A stretch of 60,980 nt of DNA from RGIG4140 sp045635565 (GTDB taxonomy: Bacteria; Pseudomonadota; Alphaproteobacteria; CAAHEQ01; UBA3637): positions 1-60,980 of the forward strand of contig JAZTVX010000077.1 in the NCBI GenBank assembly GCA_045635565.1, in the 5' to 3' direction. Shown here in pieces: positions 1 through 7,015 of this stretch (position 1 is the stretch's first letter; every line of letters starts with the position of its first letter). Position numbers and translations under genes: made by a program. Below the pieces are notes generated by a model. The model was not told where the DNA came from and did no database searches. It was given only the letters and a program-made list of their open reading frames with translations.

Positions 1-311
1 TGTGATGTCATGTAAATCGGATAACCCGTTCCCGTTGTATCCGGAAATTCATCAAAATCCGTTCCATCTTCACTCGGTTCAGGCAAAGGCATTTCCTGAT
101 ATTTATGCCAGATATCATTGGCACGCAGATTGACTTCATACACAATATCATTTGCCCGATATTTATCCATGGCAAAAGAATACCCGTAAATCCCACCGGC
201 CGATAACACCCCTATCACAGCCAAAACACCCAAGATTTCAACCATACTGCGACCCTGCTCGGCTGATGTTTTAGCATCAAATTGTTTCAAAAAAGGCAAT
301 TTAAAATTCAT
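1..311 (-). CDS. Prepilin-like protein with class III-type N-terminus, 3' end outside the window
   Basis: The reading frame starts at ATG 311-309 behind ACGGAGG and stays open to the left edge, so at least 103 residues are visible and the C-terminus is missing. After a short polar leader (MNFKLPFLKQFDAKTSAEQG) comes RSMVEILGVLAVIGVLSAGG, the pattern of a type IV pilin or pseudopilin. A prepilin peptidase would cut after Gly, and the following hydrophobic helix carries Glu at mature position 5. The rest is a polar domain with YGYSFAMDKYRAND next to the helix, as in many pilin-like proteins of gut alphaproteobacteria. It probably acts as a pilus or secretion-fibre subunit in the inner membrane and periplasm (family inference). 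Only 46 bp separate its ATG from a 26-bp inverted repeat pair that encloses a strong promoter pointing away from it, so phase variation is suspected. Confidence 0.75.
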   Translation of the reverse strand, partial: MNFKLPFLKQFDAKTSAEQGRSMVEILGVLAVIGVLSAGGIYGYSFAMDKYRANDIVYEVNLRANDIWHKYQEMPLPEPSEDGTDFDEFPDTTGTGYPIYMTS

Positions 312-357
312 AAAACCTCCGTTAAAATAATCTCAAAAAATCAAAACCTTCTCAATG

Positions 358-383
358 AAAAACGTGTCAAAAAAAGGTACGTT
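358..383 (+). repeat. Left 26-bp inverted repeat of a candidate invertible promoter
   Basis: AAAAACGTGTC followed by seven A and GGTACGTT. The exact reverse complement occurs at 505-530, with 121 bp between the copies. Perfect 26-bp inverted repeats around a promoter-bearing stretch of this size are typical of site-specific promoter inversion. Confidence 0.85.
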
Positions 384-466
384 TTTTTGATGCTTTTTTT
401 TGATGGACGACGCATGCTTGTGATGAGTTAAAAAAGATATAAAAATCAGATGATTGTATTTTTTAG

Positions 467-495
467 TTGACAAGAGGTAATTTGCACAATAATAT
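467..495 (+). promoter_or_regulatory. Consensus sigma70-type promoter inside the inverted repeats
   Basis: TTGACA at 467-472, a 17-bp spacer, then TAATAT at 490-495. The predicted start site lies at the edge of the right repeat. In the orientation shown it drives transcription rightwards, where the next gene (rlmH) is on the opposite strand, so it has no evident target. If the 358-530 segment were inverted, the promoter boxes would move to about 393-421 on the minus strand and drive the pilin gene with a leader of about 75 nt. Confidence 0.75.
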
Positions 496-504
496 GGGAA
501 AAAT

Positions 505-530
505 AACGTACCTTTTTTTGACACGTTTTT
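505..530 (-). repeat. Right 26-bp inverted repeat of a candidate invertible promoter
   Basis: Perfect reverse complement of 358-383 (AACGTACC, seven T, GACACGTTTTT). The flanking bases differ from those of the left copy, so 26 bp is the full extent of identity. The two arms could also form a long hairpin in a transcript, which is the alternative to recombination sites. Beyond it, 531-704 is AT-rich and I see no gene. Confidence 0.85.
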
Positions 531-704
531 TAAAGAGAATATATTGATTTTTAATCCTTATTTTTGAATGGGTTTTGGTATTTGTAAAAGCTTTTTTTGT
601 ATAAAAAATTCCTTTATCATGGAAAAATCATACTTCGCTTTACTTTGTTTCTTCGACAAAGTTTAAGTCATTATCAATATATTTGTTTCAACAGATAAGT
701 CTTT

Positions 705-1166
705 TTAATCTTTATGATATGGGTGACCATCGATAATCGTTTTGGCACGATAAATTTGTTCAGCCAACACGACACGAGCCAGCATATGTGGTAATGTCAT
801 ACGGCCGAATGATAATTTGTAGTCCGCCTGTTGTCTTAAAAAATCAGCATGACCACTTGCTCCCCCAATTAAAAAAGAAACAGCCGGCACACCCGAATCA
901 ATCCATCCTTGCAATAATGTCGCAAATTCCCGAGAAGATGGTGTCTTGCCTGTTTCATCCAAGACAACGATTTTAGACCCATTCGGAACAGAATTTAATA
1001 ACAAATGCGATTCGGCTTCCTTTAATGCAACACCACTTAATGCCTTTTTTTCTTCAAATTCTTTAACGGCAACCGACCACCGCGTTTTTTGCAGATAAGA
1101 TGTGATTAAAACATCTTCAGGTGTTCCCTTTTTCAATCGACCAATAGCAGAAATAACGAGTTGCAT
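705..1166 (-). CDS. rlmH: 23S rRNA pseudouridine-1915 N3-methyltransferase RlmH
   Basis: A protein of 153 residues, the usual size for RlmH, a SPOUT-class methyltransferase that uses S-adenosylmethionine to methylate pseudouridine 1915 in helix 69 of 23S rRNA on assembled 70S ribosomes. The SPOUT knot region is visible as FLIGGASGH, and the C-terminal signature as LSFGRMTLPHMLARVVLAEQ followed by YHKD. I place the start at ATG 1166 (MQLVISAIGRL), matching the family N-terminus. A longer frame upstream would overlap cdd and has no family match. The start lies one base after the cdd stop codon, so the two genes are translationally coupled in an operon cvpA-cdd-rlmH. Confidence 0.93.
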   Translation of the reverse strand: MQLVISAIGRLKKGTPEDVLITSYLQKTRWSVAVKEFEEKKALSGVALKEAESHLLLNSVPNGSKIVVLDETGKTPSSREFATLLQGWIDSGVPAVSFLIGGASGHADFLRQQADYKLSFGRMTLPHMLARVVLAEQIYRAKTIIDGHPYHKD

Positions 1167-1167
1167 C

Positions 1168-1575
1168 TTAAACCCGCTTACAATATTTATTCGGCAATAA
1201 ATCTGCAATAGATACTATATCATAAGCATCTGTTTGACCGACAGGAACAATTACCCGTGCCTGACCGTTACTGTAATCAGCAATGTATTCCCGACATTTA
1301 CCACACGGAGAAATAATATATCCATCCAAGTCACGTACGGCAACAATCATGTCAATTTCCATATCTTTTTCAGCCGTCAATGCCATACCGATTGTCACGA
1401 TTTCAGCACATGTGGCAACAGATGGTTGCGTCGTCCCAACATGTAATCCAGCATAAATATTTCCTTGTTTTGTTACCAACGCAGCCGATACAACCGTATG
1501 ATGTCCATCCCGTTGATAACGTTCTTTTAACAATGCTCGAGCCGCTTGGATCAATTCATCTGCCGTTACCGTCAT
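1168..1575 (-). CDS. cdd: Cytidine deaminase family protein
   Basis: A 135-residue zinc-dependent deaminase of the short tetrameric type, which converts cytidine or deoxycytidine to uridine or deoxyuridine in pyrimidine salvage. The zinc site is clear: CAE (Cys56-Ala-Glu58, with Glu as proton shuttle) and PCGKCRE (two Cys ligands around residue 90). Its ATG overlaps the stop codon of cvpA by one base (TAATG), and rlmH starts one base after its stop. Enzymes of this size also include blasticidin-S deaminase-like proteins, so the exact substrate is inferred. Confidence 0.85.
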   Translation of the reverse strand: MTVTADELIQAARALLKERYQRDGHHTVVSAALVTKQGNIYAGLHVGTTQPSVATCAEIVTIGMALTAEKDMEIDMIVAVRDLDGYIISPCGKCREYIADYSNGQARVIVPVGQTDAYDIVSIADLLPNKYCKRV

Positions 1576-2339
1576 TATTCCCCCTTTTTCATCAATTCTT
1601 CAACCATGTTATCCAACGATTGTCGTTCTTCCTGATTGTAAGGAATAGTCGTCGGGGTTGTTTCTTTGTGAACGGCTTTTTCAATCTCCTTCACGGCTTT
1701 TTTCTTAACTTTTTCCGTTACATCTTGCTTCACTTCTTTAACAAATCGGTCAATGGCTTTCTTATTCGATTTTTCCGGTAGTTTATGTTGCCGTTTTAAA
1801 TCAACTCCGATTTTTTTCGCCGATGTCGTTTTATCTTCCCCTAAACCCAAGTCCGTCCGAACATTTTCCGGTAAAAATTTCTGCAGAAATACAACTGTTT
1901 TTTGAATGTACGGAATAGAAACATTATCTTTATTTAAGTCAGCCATTTGTTTATCGGAAAAAATCATAGACAACCCGATATAAAACAACGCAATTAACAA
2001 AATACCCCGTAACAAACCAAATAATAAACCCAAAATTCTATCAAGACCACTTAATGCACTTTGACGCAACTTTTGCCCAATGTAAGAATTGACAATTGTC
2101 ATCACAACCAAGATAACAAGCGAAACAATCAAAGAACCACATAAGCCTGCCATTTTTTCATTTTCAATGAATTGACCCATAATCGGTTGTGTCGGTCCAT
2201 AACTGAATAAAGCACCGATACCAGCCAAAATCCATGATGAAATACCCAACAATTCGGTAACTAACCCTCGATATAAAGCAAACAACACGGAAAAAACAAG
2301 TGTTCCGATAACAATCATATCGATTAAACCAACAGACAT
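1575..2339 (-). CDS. CvpA family inner-membrane protein
   Basis: A protein of 254 residues. The N-terminal 125 residues contain four hydrophobic segments with the CvpA-type opening MSVGLIDMIVIGTLVFSVLF and the conserved YRGLVTELLGISSWI. CvpA proteins are named for colicin V production in E. coli and are linked to envelope homeostasis, but their biochemical role is unknown. The C-terminal half (from about residue 165) is a long lysine- and glutamate-rich cytoplasmic tail with likely coiled coil. First gene of the cvpA-cdd-rlmH unit. Confidence 0.85.
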   Translation of the reverse strand: MSVGLIDMIVIGTLVFSVLFALYRGLVTELLGISSWILAGIGALFSYGPTQPIMGQFIENEKMAGLCGSLIVSLVILVVMTIVNSYIGQKLRQSALSGLDRILGLLFGLLRGILLIALFYIGLSMIFSDKQMADLNKDNVSIPYIQKTVVFLQKFLPENVRTDLGLGEDKTTSAKKIGVDLKRQHKLPEKSNKKAIDRFVKEVKQDVTEKVKKKAVKEIEKAVHKETTPTTIPYNQEERQSLDNMVEELMKKGE

Positions 2340-2455
2340 TTTAACTCCTTTATTTTATTAGCGTGTGCGTATGATACCTTTTTTTATTTCGAAATGCAAC
2401 GATTAAATCCGAATAACATCCGTCAAAACGTTATCAATCATTTTAATTTGTCACA

Positions 2456-3574
2456 TTACCATGCTGTTTCGGAATGAGATTCATTCGGCACGACATACGT
2501 TACATTTAAGTTAGATGGTAAAATTGGTTGCAAGCGATAAACAGCGTGTTGCACCGTTCCAATAATCCATGAATGTGTACCAACAAATTGTAATTTAGCC
2601 GGTTGCCATCCGATTGCGAAAAACAGATAATAAATTGTCAACAAAACAACCGTCACTATAAAAGAACTGATACCACTCATTACATGGTTAATGAGCATGA
2701 GCTGAACAGATGTTTTTTCTTCATCAATATAAATATCATCATCACTTTCTTTCAACCGTTTAGCAATGATATAAGCCACCCAAATAATAATAAACAACGG
2801 CACAAAGGCTCCGCTGAAATCAGATAATGATCCTTCAAACATAAACGAATACGTATTATCAAAACGGGACTTGTCCAATAACACAATCAAAATGATAACG
2901 CCGATCATAAATAAACCAAGACAGATACCGGCAATATACGCTGAACGCATTTCTGATTTTGTCAGCAAATCATCTTTACTCAGTCCTTGTTTCTTCAAAT
3001 GAGGCATAACTTTTGCTAAAGAAACTTTTTGTCCGTTCATTTTAATATTGGCAAATCGTTTGGCATTTTTGTTATCCAGGATACGTTCGTATTTTTTATC
3101 CGTTATAACCGATATGGCAAACCCGTATAAAATAACATTCATAACAACACACCCGATTAAAAAAGCCCCATTGCCTGATGTTATCGAACTGATTTTGGTA
3201 TAAAAATCACTTGAAAAAAAACAAATATTACCGATAAACCACAACACCATCAATAACACTGTTTTGATTCCATGCCTGATGACAATCGGTTTATCTTTGA
3301 TAGGTACTTTATAAGTTTGTTCCACAGATGAAGCAATTGTTGTTAACAGATAAAATACGAAAAAGCAACCCCAAGCATATGCCGATTGTCGCTCAATGCC
3401 TTGTTCCCGAATCAAATCACCAACTATCTGACCAACATTAAATGCTATAATAGCATATAGAATATACAAGACAACATTAACAATGTTTTTAACCGTTCTA
3501 TTAAAAAAGAATGAAATAATCGTTGTCCCTAACAACAAAATCCAAGCAAATGATCCCATATATGTAAAAACCAT
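2456..3574 (-). CDS. Polytopic membrane protein of unknown function
   Basis: A 372-residue protein with about eight hydrophobic segments (near residues 8-25, 32-52, 68-85, 105-125, 135-160, 220-245, 260-280 and 305-335). A charged cytosolic loop (DKKYERILDNKNAKRF to KSEMRS) lies between two membrane bundles. I do not recognise the family. The gene ends 3 bp from the start side of radA's 3' neighbour position: radA stops at 3578 and this ATG at 3574 follows immediately, with GGGGG seven bases upstream as ribosome binding site. It is thus the distal gene of the mlaE-mlaF-radA operon. Co-transcription with lipid transport genes says nothing specific about its job. Confidence 0.7.
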   Translation of the reverse strand: MVFTYMGSFAWILLLGTTIISFFFNRTVKNIVNVVLYILYAIIAFNVGQIVGDLIREQGIERQSAYAWGCFFVFYLLTTIASSVEQTYKVPIKDKPIVIRHGIKTVLLMVLWFIGNICFFSSDFYTKISSITSGNGAFLIGCVVMNVILYGFAISVITDKKYERILDNKNAKRFANIKMNGQKVSLAKVMPHLKKQGLSKDDLLTKSEMRSAYIAGICLGLFMIGVIILIVLLDKSRFDNTYSFMFEGSLSDFSGAFVPLFIIIWVAYIIAKRLKESDDDIYIDEEKTSVQLMLINHVMSGISSFIVTVVLLTIYYLFFAIGWQPAKLQFVGTHSWIIGTVQHAVYRLQPILPSNLNVTYVVPNESHSETAW

Positions 3575-3577
3575 CTT

Positions 3578-4966
3578 TTAACCCCCTTGAAATGTATCAA
3601 TCAATGTGCGTAAATTACCAATATGTGTTACATGTATAGAATCACTTTTCGGTTTTTTATCCGTTCGGGACGGTGGTGTCAACGCCCGTTCAAAACCCAA
3701 TTTCGATGCTTCTTTTAAACGTAAATCCGGTTGGGGCACGGCCCGTATTTCACCGGATAACCCAACCTCACCAAAAATCACCATATCAGCCGGTATGGCT
3801 TTTTGTGTTAACGATGAAACAATTGCCGTTGCAACAGCCATATCACAAGCCGGTTCTGTTACTTTTAATCCGCCGGCAACATTAAGATAAATATCTTTAT
3901 TTGCCAAAGATACACCGCATCGTGCTTCCAATACTGCTAAAATCATTGCCAATCGATTCGAATCCCAACCGACAACTGCTCGACGGGGAGCCGTTCCGCT
4001 TTGAGGTGCAACCAACGCCTGTATTTCAACCAGCATCGGCCGAGAACCTTCAATACCGGCATAAACACAACTGCCGGCAATATTACCCCGTCGTTCTGCC
4101 AAAAACAACGCCGACGGATTCGGAACTTCCTGTAAACCGTTTTCGGTCATTTCAAACACACCGATTTCATCTGTCGCTCCAAACCGATTTTTAACAGACC
4201 GCAAAATACGAAAATGATGTCCTCTATCCCCTTCAAAATATAAAACAGTATCAACCATATGTTCTAAAACACGAGGTCCTGCCAAAGTTCCTTCTTTGGT
4301 CACATGTCCAACCAAAAAAACGGCAAACTGTCGTCTTTTTGCCAAGCGTATCAGTTCATGACCTGCTGCCCGTACTTGACCAACCGTTCCAGGTGCTGAA
4401 TCTAACGTATCAATAAACATTGTTTGTATTGAATCAATAACCACAATATCCGGTGCATCAGCCGTATCCAATGTCGCAACAATATCACGCACGTTGGACA
4501 CACTGGCTAAATCAACATTGGCTTTGGATAATCCTAAACGCATGGCACGTAACCGAACCTGATCAACGGATTCTTCTCCTGAAATGTAAACACATTTTGT
4601 CGGTGAACCGATTTTATTGACACCTTTGGATAAATTGGCAACAGCTTGCAACAACAATGTCGATTTACCAATACCGGGGTCACCCCCAACCAAAATAACC
4701 GAACCGGGGACTAAACCACCCCCACAAACTCTATCCAATTCTCCAATTTGAGATTTGAGACGAAAAATAATTTCAGGTGCCCCCTGCAAATCAGAAAAAT
4801 CAATTTTGCGACCACCTCGCCCACCGGTAGCCGTTGGACTTTCTTTTTGTGGTAAATCTTCTTCAATAATCGTATTCCATTCACCACATGCTTCACATTT
4901 GCCTGCCCATCGGGGGTATATTGTTCCACAACTTTGGCAAACAAACTGTGTCATTTTTTTTGCCAT
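3578..4966 (-). CDS. radA: DNA repair protein RadA (Sms)
   Basis: A 462-residue protein with the standard RadA layout. It has an N-terminal four-cysteine zinc finger (Cys10, Cys13, Cys24, Cys27), a RecA-like ATPase with Walker A GGDPGIGKST (about residues 94-103) and Walker B IVVIDSIQT, the family-specific KNRFG motif, and a C-terminal Lon-protease-like domain that serves as a scaffold without proteolysis. RadA is a hexameric DnaB-like helicase that drives branch migration during homologous recombination. Its ATG lies one base after the mlaF stop (TGACATG), so translation is coupled. Identification is secure. Confidence 0.96.
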   Translation of the reverse strand: MAKKMTQFVCQSCGTIYPRWAGKCEACGEWNTIIEEDLPQKESPTATGGRGGRKIDFSDLQGAPEIIFRLKSQIGELDRVCGGGLVPGSVILVGGDPGIGKSTLLLQAVANLSKGVNKIGSPTKCVYISGEESVDQVRLRAMRLGLSKANVDLASVSNVRDIVATLDTADAPDIVVIDSIQTMFIDTLDSAPGTVGQVRAAGHELIRLAKRRQFAVFLVGHVTKEGTLAGPRVLEHMVDTVLYFEGDRGHHFRILRSVKNRFGATDEIGVFEMTENGLQEVPNPSALFLAERRGNIAGSCVYAGIEGSRPMLVEIQALVAPQSGTAPRRAVVGWDSNRLAMILAVLEARCGVSLANKDIYLNVAGGLKVTEPACDMAVATAIVSSLTQKAIPADMVIFGEVGLSGEIRAVPQPDLRLKEASKLGFERALTPPSRTDKKPKSDSIHVTHIGNLRTLIDTFQGG

Positions 4967-4967
4967 G

Positions 4968-5768
4968 TCAATCTACCTTCACTTCAACGTTAATCGGTCC
5001 GTTTGCACTGCCGGCAACAAATTGACGAACATACGGATTCGTTGTTTTATCCAATTGCTTTACCGTCCCAACCCAAATAATTTTGCCTTCATATAACATA
5101 GCAATTCTATCAGCGATTTTTCGTGCCGAATTCATATCATGCGTAATCGTCAAAGCCGTCGCGCCCAATGTTTTAACCGTTGAAACAATTAAATCATTGA
5201 TAACATCTGACATAATCGGATCAAGTCCTGTTGTCGGTTCATCAAAGAAAATGACGTTTGGATTCGTCGCTATGGCTCGAGCCAAACCCACCCGTTTTTT
5301 CATACCACCGGATAAATCAGCCGGATAAGAATCGGCAATCGATGGATTTAAACCAACCTGAGCCAATTTTTCAATCGCAATTTTTTTAGCCGTTAACTTA
5401 TCTGTCGTTTTATTTTGTAACAATGAAAACGCCACATTTTCCCAAACACTCAAACTGTCAAACAATGCTCCGCTTTGGAACAACATACCGATTTGAGAAC
5501 GCAGTTCTTCCTGTGCTTTACGAGGCAAAGATGACACATGATGTCCATCAATTTCAACGTGTCCTTTATCCGGATTCAATAATCCCAAAATACATTTGAG
5601 CGTAACGGATTTACCTGTACCGGAACCTCCGATAATAACCAAAGATTCCCCCATACGAATATCTAAATCAACACCATCTAAAACCTTTTTCCGTCCAAAG
5701 GCTTTATGAACATTAACCAACTTAATTTTAGGGGTTTCCGGTGTTTTTCGACGTTGAAACAAAGCCAT
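4968..5768 (-). CDS. mlaF: ABC transporter ATPase, MlaF type
   Basis: A 266-residue nucleotide-binding protein. Visible motifs are Walker A GGSGTGKS, signature LSGGMKKR, and Walker B VIFFDEPTTGLDP with the downstream switch His in LTITHDMNSA. MlaF powers the Mla inner-membrane complex that moves phospholipids between inner and outer membrane to keep outer-leaflet asymmetry. The permease gene mlaE is directly upstream (10 bp). A substrate-binding MlaD gene is not next to them, and radA follows instead. The family call is firm; assignment to Mla rather than a related Mce-type importer rests on the MlaE partner. Confidence 0.88.
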   Translation of the reverse strand: MALFQRRKTPETPKIKLVNVHKAFGRKKVLDGVDLDIRMGESLVIIGGSGTGKSVTLKCILGLLNPDKGHVEIDGHHVSSLPRKAQEELRSQIGMLFQSGALFDSLSVWENVAFSLLQNKTTDKLTAKKIAIEKLAQVGLNPSIADSYPADLSGGMKKRVGLARAIATNPNVIFFDEPTTGLDPIMSDVINDLIVSTVKTLGATALTITHDMNSARKIADRIAMLYEGKIIWVGTVKQLDKTTNPYVRQFVAGSANGPINVEVKVD

Positions 5769-5778
5769 AATTATTCTC

Positions 5779-6564
5779 CTAAATTGAAAAGAAAAGTTCC
5801 GTAATAATGTAATTAAATACCAAAATTAAAATACTGGAAGAAACAACGGCATTTGTCGTTGCTTGACCAACCCCTTGAGCCCCACCTTCCGAATTAAATC
5901 CGTTATAACATCCTAACAGTGTTATAATGAACCCAAATACCGATGCTTTTGTTAAACCGGAAATAATATCCATTGGTTTTAAATATTCCCATGTATTGAC
6001 AAGATACGTCGCCGCATTAAAATCCAATTTGGATACACCAATCATATATCCGCCAAAAATACCGATTACATCTCCGATGAGTACCAAAACAGGTAACATC
6101 AAAACACCGGCAATAACACGGGGAACAATCAAATATTTAAACGGATTCGTCGATAAAGTATATAATGCATCAATTTGTTCTGTAACACGCATTGTTCCAA
6201 TTTCAGCAGCCATTGCCGCCCCAATCCGACCGGCAACCATCAATCCGGCCATGACAGGTGCCAATTCCCGTGTAACGGCAACCAAAACAACCATAGCAAC
6301 AGCCCCTTCTGCCGATAATTGAGCAAATCCACTGTATGTTTGCAGTGCAATAACCATACCGGCAAACAACGTTGTCAATGCGACAACCGGCAAAGAATAA
6401 AATCCAATATCCACAAATTGCCGAAATAAGGCTTTCCCGTAAAACGGCGGTGTGATACAATGGTAAAGCGTATCTGTTGCAAATAACCCCAACCGACCGG
6501 CCGACCGTAAAAAACGCAATACGACCTGCCCTAATTTATTGACGAACTGTATTATTTTAGTCAC
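5779..6564 (-). CDS. mlaE: ABC transporter permease, MlaE type
   Basis: About 261 residues with five to six membrane segments. It carries the MlaE/YrbE core: VALTTLFAGMVIALQ, RELAPVMAGLMVAGRIGAA, AEIGTMRVTEQIDAL and GVGQATTNAVV. MlaE forms the transmembrane channel of the Mla phospholipid transport complex with MlaF. A start at TTG 6591 is possible, but GTG at 6564 is better placed behind AAAGGA, so I use it. It heads the mlaE-mlaF-radA-membrane protein operon, just downstream of the tmRNA gene on the same strand. Confidence 0.88.
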   Translation of the reverse strand: MTKIIQFVNKLGQVVLRFLRSAGRLGLFATDTLYHCITPPFYGKALFRQFVDIGFYSLPVVALTTLFAGMVIALQTYSGFAQLSAEGAVAMVVLVAVTRELAPVMAGLMVAGRIGAAMAAEIGTMRVTEQIDALYTLSTNPFKYLIVPRVIAGVLMLPVLVLIGDVIGIFGGYMIGVSKLDFNAATYLVNTWEYLKPMDIISGLTKASVFGFIITLLGCYNGFNSEGGAQGVGQATTNAVVSSSILILVFNYIITELFFSI

Positions 6565-6660
6565 GAAAAAAATCCTTTCTGTTTGCGTCAACTATAAGCC
6601 GAAAGACAATAAAATGCAAACAAAAAGTGACATATGATTTTGATAAACACAATGAAAACA

Positions 6661-6985
6661 GAGGTATTCTGTTGCTGGGAACCTCCAAACCCCACCATTT
6701 CGCTCATTTGAAAATGGAATTGATGGTCTAGGTACCTAATTAGGCAGCCATTGCGACCGGAGCAAAATTATCATTTGCATTTATTTATATTAGCCCGATA
6801 ACGGCGGTACAATGCCGAATGCAAGAGAAAGCCTTTATTATGCGTGTCGATCCTATTTCACCCCCATAAAGTATTGAATGGTGGAGGTGTCGGGTACCGC
6901 CCCCGAGTCCACAGACATCTATTCCGCCTTTCGTTTAGCATCATAGTCAGTTACCTGACGATTCGATGCTATCACATTTTGAAAC
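6661..6985 (-). ncRNA. ssrA: Two-piece (circularly permuted) tmRNA gene
   Basis: On the minus strand the acceptor piece comes first. A hairpin-rich segment is followed by GGGGGCGGTACCCGACACC and TCCACCA, with the CCA end at 6879. A spacer of about 13 nt follows, then the coding piece starts at about 6865 with GGGGGTGAAATAGGATCGACA, matching the 5' acceptor and D-loop region of tmRNA. The tag frame at 6778-6740 reads ANDNFAPVAMAA followed by TAA, a clear SsrA degradation tag. The order acceptor piece, spacer, coding piece is the permuted arrangement of alphaproteobacteria, processed into two RNA chains. tmRNA with SmpB rescues stalled ribosomes and tags the nascent chain for ClpXP. A GAGGT/ACCTC hairpin at 6661-6685 probably closes the gene. 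Outer ends are approximate. Confidence 0.93.
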
Positions 6986-7015
6986 GAAAAGCAAGTCCAT
7001 TTATCTGAAATACAC

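Noticed and set aside
333..524. Minus-strand 63-codon frame across the invertible segment
   Set aside because: It spans both inverted repeats and reads their poly-A/T tracts as Lys and Phe; no ribosome binding site.
641..662. ACTTTGT/ACAAAGT hairpin as rlmH terminator
   Set aside because: The stem is short and not followed by a T run on the minus strand.
1380..1781. Plus-strand open frame of 133 codons
   Set aside because: It lies fully opposite cdd and cvpA, has no ribosome binding site and a Phe/His-rich composition typical of antisense frames.
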